DNA of 35,461 bases from Rhizobiaceae bacterium (GTDB lineage: Bacteria > Pseudomonadota > Alphaproteobacteria > Rhizobiales > Rhizobiaceae): contig JAMLJD010000042.1 of the NCBI GenBank assembly GCA_023953775.1, positions 1 to 35,461 on the forward strand. The letters are read 5' to 3'. Shown piece after piece: positions 16,239-24,872 of this stretch. Position 1 is the first letter of the stretch. Every line of letters starts with the position of its first letter. The notes beneath the pieces are model-generated. The model saw only the letters and a list, made by a program, of their open reading frames with translations. It did not search any database and had not been told where the DNA came from. Both the position numbers and the translations under genes were made by a program.

Positions 16239-17453
16239 CTATCGACATTCGTTATCTGGAACGCGGTTTGACCAGGCTGCGTCGGTGCGCCGGGCGGCAG
16301 CCCATTCCACCAGCCGGTGCGCCGCCTCCTCGAGGTGGTCGTGCCGGCGGTGAAAGCAGAGCCGGAAGAAGCCTTCGCCGGCCATGCCGAACGCGGATCC
16401 GGGCGCCAGGCCGACATTCGCCCGATCGACGATCTCTATCGCGGCACGAGCCGTGTCGCTCACGCCGTCGATCGACAGGAACAGGTAGAAGGCGCCGTCG
16501 GGCGGCGCGCACCGGATCGCGTCCGATTGCGCGAGAATGCCGCAGACGAGATCACGGCCGGCATGTGCGCGGGCCACCTGGGCCATAACGAAATCGTCGC
16601 CCTCGTCGAGCGCCGCGACGCCGCCGCGCTGCATGAACTGCGCCACGCCGGACGTCGCGTACTGGATCAGGTTCTCGAAGATCTGCTGCAGCGAGGGATG
16701 GATGCGCAGCCAGCCCATGCGCCAGCCGGTCATCGACCAGTTCTTGGAGAAGCTGTTGACGATGATGATCCGGTCGTCATCGTCGACGATGTCGAGGAAA
16801 GATGGCGCACGGCCCTCCCCGTAATGGAACAGCGCATAGATCTCGTCGGCCAGGATCCACAGCCCGTGGCGGCGCGCAATGCCGAGGATCTGCCGCAGCG
16901 TCGCCTGGTCAGCCGTCCAGCCGGTGGGGTTCGACGGCGTATTGACGAACAAGGCGCGGGTACGCGGCGTGATCGCCTGCTCGATCCGCGCCGGATCGCA
17001 TCGCCAGCCGTCCGGCGTGACGTCGAGCGCGACGGGAACCGGCCTTGCGCCGGCGACGCCGAGAGCGGCTGGCAGGTTGGGCCATGACGGTGTCAGATGG
17101 ATCACCTCGTCGCCGGCCCCGGCCACCGCGTCGATGGCAAGCTGGATCGCCTGCATGCCGCCGCCGGTGACGATGAACTCTTCCGCGGCGAACTGCCGTC
17201 CGAAATGCCTTTCGTGGTAGCGCGCGAGCGCCGCGCGAAGTTCCGGCAGTCCGCGCTGCCAAGTATAGAAGGTTTCGCCCGCCAGCAGCGCCTCGGCTGC
17301 CGGTCGTGCGATGAACTCTGGCGTCGGGAGGTCGCCTTCACCGACCCATAGGGGGATCAGGCCCGGCTTGCCGCGGCCGTGATTGACGACGGCGACGATG
17401 CCGCTTTCAGGCGCATCACGCGCCTCGTCGCGGACTGAATCGATGATGTGCAT
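16239..17453 (-). CDS. PLP-dependent class I/II aminotransferase
   Basis: 404 aa from ATG 17453, chosen because AAAGGG lies six bases upstream; an in-frame TTG at 17468 is less likely. Fold-type I aminotransferase: PLWVGEGDLPTPEFI, the substrate/cofactor segment VTGGGMQAIQLAIDAV, VNTPSNPTGW (Asn), LADEIYALF (Asp and Tyr) and NSFSKNWSMTGWRMGW with the Schiff-base lysine. A C-terminal RLCFHRR supplies a candidate carboxylate-binding arginine. This group includes aspartate, aromatic and alanine transaminases, and the substrate cannot be assigned from the sequence. It is convergent with the citrate synthase, with nine bases between stops. Confidence 0.9.
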   Translation of the reverse strand: MHIIDSVRDEARDAPESGIVAVVNHGRGKPGLIPLWVGEGDLPTPEFIARPAAEALLAGETFYTWQRGLPELRAALARYHERHFGRQFAAEEFIVTGGGMQAIQLAIDAVAGAGDEVIHLTPSWPNLPAALGVAGARPVPVALDVTPDGWRCDPARIEQAITPRTRALFVNTPSNPTGWTADQATLRQILGIARRHGLWILADEIYALFHYGEGRAPSFLDIVDDDDRIIIVNSFSKNWSMTGWRMGWLRIHPSLQQIFENLIQYATSGVAQFMQRGGVAALDEGDDFVMAQVARAHAGRDLVCGILAQSDAIRCAPPDGAFYLFLSIDGVSDTARAAIEIVDRANVGLAPGSAFGMAGEGFFRLCFHRRHDHLEEAAHRLVEWAAARRTDAAWSNRVPDNECR

Positions 17454-17592
17454 GTGGGGCCCTTTCAAGGTCGTGCGACGCCAAAATGGGCAATTTTGCC
17501 CCAGTCCCGGCGCGGCGCGAGACCTAACTGTCCACAGGGCCTAGCGCCGGCTCCGCATGGTGGCAAGCGAAGCCGGCGGCTGGATCATGCCT

Positions 17593-18024
17593 TTAGCGGG
17601 GCTTGGCCAGAAGGTCGCGGATCTCGGTGAGCAGCTGGACGTCGGCCGGAGGCGCGGCGGGCACTTCCGGATCGGCCGGCTTTTCCGCCTCGACGCGGCG
17701 GCGCAAATTGTTCACGGCCTTCACCATCAGGAAGATGATCCAGGCGAGGATCAGGAAGTTGACGAGGACGGTCAGGAAGTTGCCGTAGGCGAAGACCGCC
17801 CCCTGTTCGCGCGCCGCCTCGAGCGTGTCGGCCGTCACGTTCGAAGCCAGCGGCAGAAAATAGTTGGAGAAGTCGAACCCGCCGAATATCGCGCCGACGA
17901 TCGGCATGATGAGGTCGTCCGTCAGCGACTTCACGATCAGGCCGAAGGCGCCGCCTATGATGACGCCGACGGCCAGATCCATGACATTGCCCTTGGCGAT
18001 GAACTCCTGAAATTCCTTGATCAT
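17593..18024 (-). CDS. mscL: Large-conductance mechanosensitive channel
   Basis: 143 aa from ATG 18024, preceded by an excellent GAGGAGGG site; an upstream in-frame extension to 18087 is rejected on that basis. The N-terminal amphipathic helix and first membrane helix read [20 protein letters not shown] and continue [13 protein letters not shown], the pore-lining segment of MscL. The second helix is [18 protein letters not shown]. The C-terminal cytoplasmic helix (LLTEIRDLL) follows a Pro/Ala-rich linker. It opens on membrane tension and vents solutes during hypo-osmotic shock, functionally opposite to the NAGGN accumulation genes some 6 kb away. Confidence 0.97.
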   Translation of the reverse strand: MIKEFQEFIAKGNVMDLAVGVIIGGAFGLIVKSLTDDLIMPIVGAIFGGFDFSNYFLPLASNVTADTLEAAREQGAVFAYGNFLTVLVNFLILAWIIFLMVKAVNNLRRRVEAEKPADPEVPAAPPADVQLLTEIRDLLAKPR

Positions 18025-18271
18025 TCTTCCCTCCTCGGAAGCAGCCTGCCTTGCACGGCACTGTTGCAAAGGACCGATCGTCCCCATTCGAACATAGCAA
18101 AATACCGGCCGCGGATAAGGCTCTATCTGCGATCGCGGTCATCCTTACGCACAAACATGCCGGAGGCGCCCCGCAAGTGTCCGGCGGCAATTGCGATGGA
18201 CATGGCCGAAGGTGTGTGTTTGCTTGGCGTTGCACACGAAATCGATGCGTTTTTCGGGGAGGTAGGCGCAG

Positions 18272-21200
18272 GTGCAGGGCTGGATGATCGTCATCATAGC
18301 GCTGGCCTATGTGTCGCTTCTTTTCGCCATCGCCAGCATCGGCGACCGGCGGGCGGCGAGGCTCGGCGCAGGCAAGGCGCGGCCCTACATCTACGCACTC
18401 AGCCTCGCCATCTACTGCACGTCGTGGACCTTCTTCGGCTCGGTCGGACTTGCGAGCGAACGCGGTATCGAGTTCCTGGCGATCTATTTCGGCCCCGTGC
18501 TGGTGTTCCTGTTCGGCTCGCGTCTCCTGCACAGGATGATCCGGCTTTCGAAGGGCGAGCGCATCACCTCCATCGCCGACTTTCTCGCCGCGCGCTACGG
18601 CAAGAGCTTCGCCGTCGCCTCGATCGCAACGCTGATCGCGACCGTCGGCACCGTTCCCTACATCGCGCTGCAGCTCAAGGCGATTTCCGGTTCCGTCAGC
18701 CTGATGGTCGAGCACTACAGTGGCCGCGCACCATCGATCGAGTTGGTGTTCGGCGACATATCGCTCGTGGTTGCGTTGCTCCTTGCCCTGTTCGCGATAC
18801 TGTTCGGAACCCGACATGCCGACGCGACCGAGCATCAGGACGGGCTGATCCTCGCCATCGCCGTCGAATCGGTGATCAAGCTGGTGGCGTTCCTGAGCCT
18901 CGGCCTGGTGGTGACATACATTTTCTTCGACGGTCCCGGCGCGCTGATCGAGACGGCGCGGCAGGATGCGCGCGTCCAGGCGGCGATGGTCTATCCGACC
19001 TCGCTCGCGACCTGGGTGGTGCTGACGCTGCTCAGCGGATTCGCGATCATCATGCTGCCGCGGCAATTCTACGTGACGATCGTGGAAAACCGCGGCGCGA
19101 GCGAGCTGCGCACTGCGACATGGCTGTTTCCGCTCTATCTCGTGCTGATCAACATGTTCGTCCTGCCGATCGCCTTCGCAGGAATGCTGTCGGTCGGCAC
19201 GCAGACGACGGAGGACCTCTACGTCCTCTCGGTGCCGATGATGGCAGGCCATGACTTTCTCGCCTTCTTCGCCTTCATCGGCGGATTTTCGGCGGCGACG
19301 GCCATGGTCATCGTGGCCAGCGTCGCGCTGTCGATCATGATCTCCAACGATCTGGTGATCCCGATCTTCCTCAAGAGGCTGCACCGGCAGGGCAAGGGCG
19401 AAAAGGGCGACTGGTCGAGCCTCATCCTCAACATCCGCCGCGCGGCGATCTTCGTCGTCGTGTTCGCCGCCTTCTTCTACTACCGCGAGACGACGTCGAA
19501 TACGCGGCTGGCGGCAATCGGGCTGATCTCATTCGCCGCGATCGCCCAGTTCGCACCGGCGCTGGTGGGTGGCCTTGTTTGGCGCGGCGCCAATGCGCGC
19601 GGCGCGATCCTGGGAATGACCGCCGGCACGCTGGTGTGGGCCTACACGCTGCTGTTGCCGTCGCTCGCGCCGGCTGACACGCCGATCATCGTCAGCGGAT
19701 TTCTCGGCTTCGAGGCGCTGCGGCCGCAGGCCCTGTTCGGGACGGTCGGCGAACCGCTCAACCACGGCGTCATGTGGAGCCTGGCGATCAACACGCTTTT
19801 CCTTGTCCTCGGGTCGCTGTCGCGCGGCTCGGTGCCGCTCGAGCGTATCCAGGCGGCGATCTTCGTGCCGCGGGAAACGAGCCCGATGCCGACCTTCCGC
19901 AAGTTCCGCACCGCGGTCACGATCAACGACCTGAAGGACACGATCTCCAAATATCTCGGCGTCGAGCGCACCGAGCGCTCATTCCTGACCTTCGAGACCC
20001 GCGAAGGCCGCAAGCTGGCCGGCGGCGAGACGGCCACGATGCCGGTCATCCGCTACTCCGAACAGCTTCTGGCGAGCGCGGTCGGCACCTCGTCTGCGCG
20101 GCTCATCCTGTCGCTCCTGTTCCAGCGCAACGACCGCTCGCAGCGCGACGCGCTGAGGCTGCTCGACGACGCCTCCGAGGCCATTCAGCAGAACCGCGAC
20201 CTCCTGCAGACGGCGCTCGACCAGATGGAGGAAGGCGTCACGGTGTTCGACCGCGATTTTCGGCTGACCTGCTGGAACCGCCAGTACCGCCTCCTGTTCG
20301 ACCTGCCCGACGACATGGGACAGGTCGGCGTCTCGCTTCACCACATGCTGCGCCACCTCGCCGAACGCGGGGATCTTGAGGACAGCGCCCTGACCGAGAC
20401 ACTCAACCGGATGACGTGGTTCGGCGAGGTCTGGACGATCGACCTGAAATCGTGCGGGCGCACGATCGAGATCCGCACCAACCCGATGCCGGATGGCGGG
20501 CTCGTCGCGACCTATACGGACATCACCCGCCGGGTCGAGGCCGACATAGCGCTCAAGCGGGCGAACGAGACACTGGAACAGCGCGTCGCCGACCGCACCG
20601 CCGAGCTGGTACGCGTCAACGAGGAACTCGGGCAGGCGCAGACGATCGCCGAGGAAGCCAATCTGTCCAAGACGCGCTTCCTGGCCGCCGCCGGCCACGA
20701 CATCCTGCAGCCGCTCAACGCGGCGCGGCTCTACTGCTCCGCCCTCGCCGAGGCCGAAGGCGGCGTGACCCGGCCGGAAGCGCTCAACAGCATCGAATCG
20801 TCGCTGGAATCGGTCGAGACGATCCTCGGCGCGGTGCTCGACATCTCGCGCCTCGACACCGGCGCCATGCGCCCTTCCGAGACCGTGTTCCGGCTCGACG
20901 GCCTGCTCCGGCAGGTCGCCACCGACTTCATGCCGATGGCCGCGGAAAAGAAGCTGGAGCTCCACATCGTGCCGTCGTCGATGGCGGTTCGCACCGACCG
21001 CAACCTGCTGCGCCGGCTGGTGCAGAACCTCGTCTCCAACGCGATTAAATATACCCGCTCCGGCCGCGTGCTCGTTGGCGTTCGGCGGCGCGGCGAGCTG
21101 GCAGAGATCCAGGTGCTCGACACAGGCATCGGCATAGCCGACGACCAGCTAAACGCGGTCTTCCGCGAGTTCACGCGGCTTGACGAGGGCATGCGCGAGG

Positions 21201-21766
21201 CGCAGGGACTTGGCCTCGGCCTGTCCATCGTCGACCGTATCGCGCGGGTCCTGCATCTCGAGATCCAGATCTCGTCGATCAAGGAGCGGGGCACCCGCTT
21301 CGCGGTCATCCTGCCGGTCGCGGACGAAAGCGCCGTCGCGCCGGCAGCCGAGCAGAGTGCGCAACCCCCACTCGCCACCAAGCTCGCCAACCTCAACGTC
21401 CTGTGCATCGACAATGACCGCCGCATCCTCGACGGCATGCGGCTGCTTCTCGAAGGATGGGGCTGCTCGGTCACCACGATATCCGGCTCCCGAGACATCG
21501 ACGAGCTGCCCGGCGGCGCGTACCGTCCCGAAATCATCCTGGCCGATTACCATCTGGACGGAGAGACCGGGCTCGAGCTGGTCGGCACGCTGCGCAAACG
21601 CTACCGCGAGGAGATACCGGCGATCCTGGTCACCGCGGATCGTTCGAACGAGGTCCGCGAGGAAGCCGAGACCTACGGGGTCCCGGTGCTCAACAAGCCC
21701 GTCAAGCCCGCCGCGCTGCGCACCACACTGACCCGTTTTCGGCGGATTCTCGCTGCGGCCGAATGA
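18272..21766 (+). CDS. Transporter-fused hybrid sensor histidine kinase (CrbS/MxtR type)
   Basis: 1164 aa from GTG 18272, with GGAGG nine bases upstream. Domains in order: a sodium/solute symporter (SLC5/PutP-like) module with about 13 membrane helices (residues 1 to about 510); a short linker resembling STAC (VTINDLKDTISKYLGVERTE, near 549); a PAS domain from about 640 (LDQMEEGVTVFDRDFRLTCW); a coiled linker; a HisKA domain with the phospho-accepting His near 808 in AAAGHDILQPLNAARLYCSAL; a HATPase domain (LVQNLVSNAIKYT); and a C-terminal receiver (NVLCIDNDRRILDGM) with Asp near 1092 in ADYHLDGETG. This is the layout of CrbS and MxtR, which control acetate use. The probable partner regulator is the convergent gene nine bases downstream. 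Confidence 0.93.
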   Translation: MQGWMIVIIALAYVSLLFAIASIGDRRAARLGAGKARPYIYALSLAIYCTSWTFFGSVGLASERGIEFLAIYFGPVLVFLFGSRLLHRMIRLSKGERITSIADFLAARYGKSFAVASIATLIATVGTVPYIALQLKAISGSVSLMVEHYSGRAPSIELVFGDISLVVALLLALFAILFGTRHADATEHQDGLILAIAVESVIKLVAFLSLGLVVTYIFFDGPGALIETARQDARVQAAMVYPTSLATWVVLTLLSGFAIIMLPRQFYVTIVENRGASELRTATWLFPLYLVLINMFVLPIAFAGMLSVGTQTTEDLYVLSVPMMAGHDFLAFFAFIGGFSAATAMVIVASVALSIMISNDLVIPIFLKRLHRQGKGEKGDWSSLILNIRRAAIFVVVFAAFFYYRETTSNTRLAAIGLISFAAIAQFAPALVGGLVWRGANARGAILGMTAGTLVWAYTLLLPSLAPADTPIIVSGFLGFEALRPQALFGTVGEPLNHGVMWSLAINTLFLVLGSLSRGSVPLERIQAAIFVPRETSPMPTFRKFRTAVTINDLKDTISKYLGVERTERSFLTFETREGRKLAGGETATMPVIRYSEQLLASAVGTSSARLILSLLFQRNDRSQRDALRLLDDASEAIQQNRDLLQTALDQMEEGVTVFDRDFRLTCWNRQYRLLFDLPDDMGQVGVSLHHMLRHLAERGDLEDSALTETLNRMTWFGEVWTIDLKSCGRTIEIRTNPMPDGGLVATYTDITRRVEADIALKRANETLEQRVADRTAELVRVNEELGQAQTIAEEANLSKTRFLAAAGHDILQPLNAARLYCSALAEAEGGVTRPEALNSIESSLESVETILGAVLDISRLDTGAMRPSETVFRLDGLLRQVATDFMPMAAEKKLELHIVPSSMAVRTDRNLLRRLVQNLVSNAIKYTRSGRVLVGVRRRGELAEIQVLDTGIGIADDQLNAVFREFTRLDEGMREAQGLGLGLSIVDRIARVLHLEIQISSIKERGTRFAVILPVADESAVAPAAEQSAQPPLATKLANLNVLCIDNDRRILDGMRLLLEGWGCSVTTISGSRDIDELPGGAYRPEIILADYHLDGETGLELVGTLRKRYREEIPAILVTADRSNEVREEAETYGVPVLNKPVKPAALRTTLTRFRRILAAAE

Positions 21767-21775
21767 GCGGGCTGA

Positions 21776-22435
21776 TCATTCGGTCAGGATCGGTGCTTCG
21801 GTACTGATCCGCGAGAGCTTGATCACCGCCTGGGTTCTGCTGTCGACCGCGAGTTTCTGGAGAACGGCGGAAACATGCGCCTTGATGGTCGCCTCCGAGA
21901 CACAGAGCTCGTAGGCAATCTGCTTGTTCAGCAGACCCTCGGCCAGCATGCTCAGCACCCTTGTCTGCTGCGGGGTCAGCGTCTGGAGCCTGGCGATCAG
22001 GTCGGAAACCTCGGGATCGCCCTCGTCCCCGAGGTCAATACCGCGCGGCGTCACCACGCCGCCGTCGAGCACCGTACGGACCGCGAGGCGGATCTCGTCC
22101 ATGCTCGCGGATTTCGAGATGAAGCCGGAGGCGCCAAGTTCGATCGCGCGCCTGATCGTCTCGGAATCGTCATGAGCCGACACCACGACGACCGGCACGG
22201 ATGCATTGAGACCACGCAGCGCGACAAGGCCGGACAGGCCGCTCGTTCCGGGCATGGTCAGGTCGAGAAGCACCAGATCGACGTCGTCGCGCGTGGCAAT
22301 CGCGTCCTTGGTGCCGGAAAAATCGCCTACCTCCGTGAACTCGATGACCTCGCCGAGACCGCCCAGCGCCTGGCGCAACGCGCCGCGAAACAGCGGATGA
22401 TCGTCGGCGATCACGAAGTTGAAGCCGCCGGCCAT
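21776..22435 (-). CDS. LuxR/NarL-type response regulator (CrbR/ErdR-like)
   Basis: 219 aa from ATG 22435, with a strong GGGAGGG site. Receiver domain: acidic pair in FVIADDHPLFRGAL, phospho-acceptor Asp58 in LVLLDLTMPGTSG, and Lys in GFISKSAS. The C-terminal HTH (about 150-205) reads LTPQQTRVLSMLAEGLLNKQ then IAYELCVSEATIKAHVSAVL, the LuxR signature. It is convergent with the symporter-kinase gene. In gammaproteobacteria the equivalent pairs CrbS/CrbR and MxtR/ErdR activate acetyl-CoA synthetase and related genes. That role is inferred here from architecture and adjacency; no acs gene is in the window. Confidence 0.92.
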   Translation of the reverse strand: MAGGFNFVIADDHPLFRGALRQALGGLGEVIEFTEVGDFSGTKDAIATRDDVDLVLLDLTMPGTSGLSGLVALRGLNASVPVVVVSAHDDSETIRRAIELGASGFISKSASMDEIRLAVRTVLDGGVVTPRGIDLGDEGDPEVSDLIARLQTLTPQQTRVLSMLAEGLLNKQIAYELCVSEATIKAHVSAVLQKLAVDSRTQAVIKLSRISTEAPILTE

Positions 22436-22634
22436 GCTCCCTCCCGTATTCCCGCCCGTTCTTTTACGCTCTGGTGGCTGCGAGAACAGCCTCGAATTAT
22501 GCGGGGATGTGGTGCGTTTGCAAGCCGATGCCCGCGATGTCGACCAAATCCGTAACGGCCTGCCCGCGGCGTCACCGTAAATTTACTTGCCTACGGCCGA
22601 TGCGCCACGCCAGATTGCGCGGTGGAACCAGGCG

Positions 22635-23009
22635 ATGGACACCATTCGCAAGCTTGCATTCATGTGCACCGGCCGTGCCGTGCTGTTCGGCGGGCTGGCG
22701 ATTTGCACGATCATGCTCAGTCTCGCCTTCGCGCCTATGCTCAGCCTCAAGGTGGGCGCCATCCTCACGCTGATGATGACCGTGATCCTGATCGTCAAAT
22801 CCCGGCTGGTGTTGAGGCAGAAACCCGAGCGGACAGAGGTCTGGCTCTATCTCAAGCCCGAGACCAGGCCATCGGGCCCCGAAGCACACCGTGTGTTCGC
22901 CACCATCCTGGAGGACGTCTATATTTATTTCGCACGGCTCACCTTCCAGATCGCCTGCGCCTTCTTCGCCGGAGCCGCGCTGCTTGCGTTTGCGAACTTC
23001 CAATTGTAA
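22635..23009 (+). CDS. Small membrane protein of unknown function
   Basis: 124 aa from ATG 22635; an in-frame TTG at 22587 is possible but poorer. Two adjacent hydrophobic helices (VLFGGLAICTIMLSLAFAPM and VGAILTLMMTVILIVKS) form a hairpin near the N-terminus. A charged loop (RQKPERTEVWLYLKPETRPSG) follows, then a third helix (CAFFAGAALLAFANF) at the C-terminus. I do not recognise the family. It lies between the divergent response regulator and a thioesterase, about 100 bases before the latter, so it could be cotranscribed with it. Confidence 0.75.
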   Translation: MDTIRKLAFMCTGRAVLFGGLAICTIMLSLAFAPMLSLKVGAILTLMMTVILIVKSRLVLRQKPERTEVWLYLKPETRPSGPEAHRVFATILEDVYIYFARLTFQIACAFFAGAALLAFANFQL

Positions 23010-23115
23010 CGCACAACACGACGGATGACGGCATTGCGCTTGGCTCGACAGGCTGGAGCGTCGCCGCACCGCCGTCGTTCGACGTTCCTCTTCTTGCACC
23101 CGCGGACCTGTTGAC

Positions 23116-23946
23116 TTGCCCGACCTCCTCGAAACCCATCGTTCGTTCGTCAACACATGGGAGTGCGACGAGAACGCCCATCTGAACGTCCAGTTCTACC
23201 TCAAGCGGTTCGACGAGGCGGCGCATTTCTTCGATGCCTTGTCGGGCGGTGCCGGCCATGACGCGCCGCTGCCGGTCAGCCGCCACGTGCGCTACCGGGC
23301 CGAGTTGCTGTCAGGGCAGACCACCCGGGTGCGCTCGGCAGTGATCGCCGACGGTCCGGCCGCGGGCTGGGTGCTGCACCTGCTCGACGATCCGATTTCA
23401 GGAACGCTCTGCGCAACGGCGATCGATGCGCCGTCCGGCGTGGAATATCGCCATCGGGTCACGGCGGAAGAGGCGCGCGAGGCGCTGCCCCGCAGCATCG
23501 ACCTGCCGCCGCAAACGCCGCTGGCGCGCGAGCGCATCCTGGAGTTCGGCGGCCTGATGGCGCACCGCGCGATCGTGCCGCCGGCCTGGTGCGACGCGGC
23601 CGGGCGAATGGTCGAGCAGCACTATGTGGGCATGATGTCCGACGCAGCGCCGCATGTCTGGGATGCTGCAGGGGTCAGCATCGGCTGGCTGAAGTCGAAG
23701 AATTACGGCCGCGTCGCGGTCGAGATGAAGATTACCCACCACCGGCCCATCCATGCCGGCGATGCTCTGGAGCTCTACTCCGCGCCCACGGCGATCGAAG
23801 GCAAGACCGTCCGGCTGCGGCACGAGATCCTGCGGCTCGACGGCGAGGCGGTCGCGACCAGCGAGGTCATCGCGCTCGTCATCGATCTGGCAAGTCGCAA
23901 GTCGGTGCCGATGCCGCAGTTCGCGGCCGCCGGCGCGAACGCGTGA
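23116..23946 (+). CDS. Double-hotdog acyl-CoA thioesterase
   Basis: 276 aa from TTG 23116; no earlier standard start is in frame close by and the next ATG is deep in the protein, so the initiator is moderately certain. The N-terminal hotdog motif CDENAHLNVQFYLKRFDEA resembles the Asp/Asn-His motif of 4-hydroxybenzoyl-CoA thioesterases (FCOT group). A second hotdog unit spans about 145-270 (RMVEQHYVGMMSDAAPHVW, then KITHHRPIHAGDALELYSAP). It probably hydrolyses an acyl-CoA in the cytoplasm; the substrate is unknown. The preceding 106 bases show no clear promoter. Confidence 0.85.
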   Translation: MPDLLETHRSFVNTWECDENAHLNVQFYLKRFDEAAHFFDALSGGAGHDAPLPVSRHVRYRAELLSGQTTRVRSAVIADGPAAGWVLHLLDDPISGTLCATAIDAPSGVEYRHRVTAEEAREALPRSIDLPPQTPLARERILEFGGLMAHRAIVPPAWCDAAGRMVEQHYVGMMSDAAPHVWDAAGVSIGWLKSKNYGRVAVEMKITHHRPIHAGDALELYSAPTAIEGKTVRLRHEILRLDGEAVATSEVIALVIDLASRKSVPMPQFAAAGANA

Positions 23947-23953
23947 TGCCGCG

Positions 23954-24391
23954 TCAGGTTCGGTCCGGGTCACCGGCTCCGGCTTCGTCTTCGCGCAATT
24001 CCCTGTCGAGGTCGCGGAAGACGTCCACGAAACGGCGGAAGAACCGCTCCATGAAGCCGAGCGTCCGATCGAACTCCTCGTCGGAAGGCAGCGTCGCCAC
24101 GGGTGCACCGGCCTGGGCCTCAAGCGCGGCGACGCGATCCGTCAGCGCATCCAGTTCCGCGTTCAGGCGCTCTATCTCTCCGTCATAGGCATCGCGCTCG
24201 TCGGCCGCGGTGCGGCAGACGAGCTGGTCCGCCTGTTCCCGGCAGACCCACATCTCGCCGGTGCGGGTATCCATGCGCACATAGCCGTCATCGGTCCTTT
24301 CGAGCCGGTAACGCTCCTCCGCCCGGGCCTCGCCCACCTGTGCCGCCGCAATGCCCGCGATGGCCAAAACAGCAAGTGTCGATGCACGCAT
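23954..24391 (-). CDS. Secreted protein with a short coiled coil
   Basis: 145 aa from ATG 24391, chosen for the GAGGAGGGCGAG site immediately upstream and because it yields a clean signal peptide (RASTLAVLAIAGIAAAQVGEARA). The mature part starts EERYRLERTDDGYVRMDTRTGE with two cysteines (WVCREQ and LVCRTA). A heptad-rich coiled coil follows (EIERLNAELDALTDRVAALE, about residues 71-90), then an acidic tail with a conserved-looking FMERFFRRFVDVFRDL helix. Probably periplasmic. Similar short proteins are common in rhizobia without known function. It is convergent with the thioesterase, 7 bases apart. Confidence 0.82.
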   Translation of the reverse strand: MRASTLAVLAIAGIAAAQVGEARAEERYRLERTDDGYVRMDTRTGEMWVCREQADQLVCRTAADERDAYDGEIERLNAELDALTDRVAALEAQAGAPVATLPSDEEFDRTLGFMERFFRRFVDVFRDLDRELREDEAGAGDPDRT

Positions 24392-24403
24392 CTCGCCCTC
24401 CTC

Positions 24404-24422
24404 GATTGACTGGCATTCAATC
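24404..24422. promoter_or_regulatory. Inverted repeat upstream of the secreted coiled-coil gene
   Basis: GATTGA-CTGGCAT-TCAATC, perfect 6-base arms around a 7-base spacer, sits directly upstream of the ribosome binding site of the minus-strand secreted protein gene, in its leader or promoter. It could be an operator. With six-base arms, chance is a real alternative. Confidence 0.3.
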
Positions 24423-24524
24423 AGACACGCCGTTTGCGCCGGAAATACGGACGGCGCGAATTTGTCTGTGGTTGAATGCCGCACGGGCTTTCGCGCGGGG
24501 CAGAAAGCTTCTATACGCGCGGCC

Positions 24525-24872
24525 ATGGCTGATCCGATCTACAAGATTTGCGCCCGCGCATTGTGGGGCGAAGCGGAGAAGGCTGGCGTTTTTGAAGGCG
24601 CGCCGGTCGATGTCGCTGACGGATTCATCCATTTTTCGACCGCTTCCCAGGCCGCCGAGACCGCGGCCCGGCACTTCGCCGGCCAGGACGATCTTCTGCT
24701 CATCGCGGTCGACCCTGTGCCGCTCGGCGACGCGCTGAAGTTCGAACCGTCGCGTGGCGGCGACCTGTTCCCGCACCTCTATGGCCCGCTCGACCTCGAC
24801 ACGGTGCTGTGGGCCAGACCGCTGCCGCTCGGCTCCGGCGGCATCCACCAGTTTCCGGATCTCGCCGGATGA
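24525..24872 (+). CDS. DUF952 domain protein
   Basis: 115 aa from ATG 24525. It matches the DUF952 family: IYKICARALWGEAEKAGVF, DGFIHFSTASQAAETAARHF, then a C-terminal GDLFPHLYGPLDLDTVLWAR. The fold is related to ADP-ribosyltransferase-like small proteins, but no activity is established. Its stop overlaps the pyrD start (ATGA), so the two are translationally coupled; from memory the same order is seen in other rhizobia. The coupling does not by itself suggest a role in pyrimidine synthesis. Confidence 0.9.
   Translation: MADPIYKICARALWGEAEKAGVFEGAPVDVADGFIHFSTASQAAETAARHFAGQDDLLLIAVDPVPLGDALKFEPSRGGDLFPHLYGPLDLDTVLWARPLPLGSGGIHQFPDLAG

Noticed and set aside
18025..18271. Promoter or operator in the mscL/kinase divergent region
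   Set aside because: Only weak GTGT/ACAC symmetry near 18216-18238; nothing convincing could be defined.
17557..19384. Overlapping long frames on both strands over mscL and the kinase N-terminus
   Set aside because: Real genes with domains and ribosome binding sites (mscL, sensor kinase) explain the region; the long frames show no domain.
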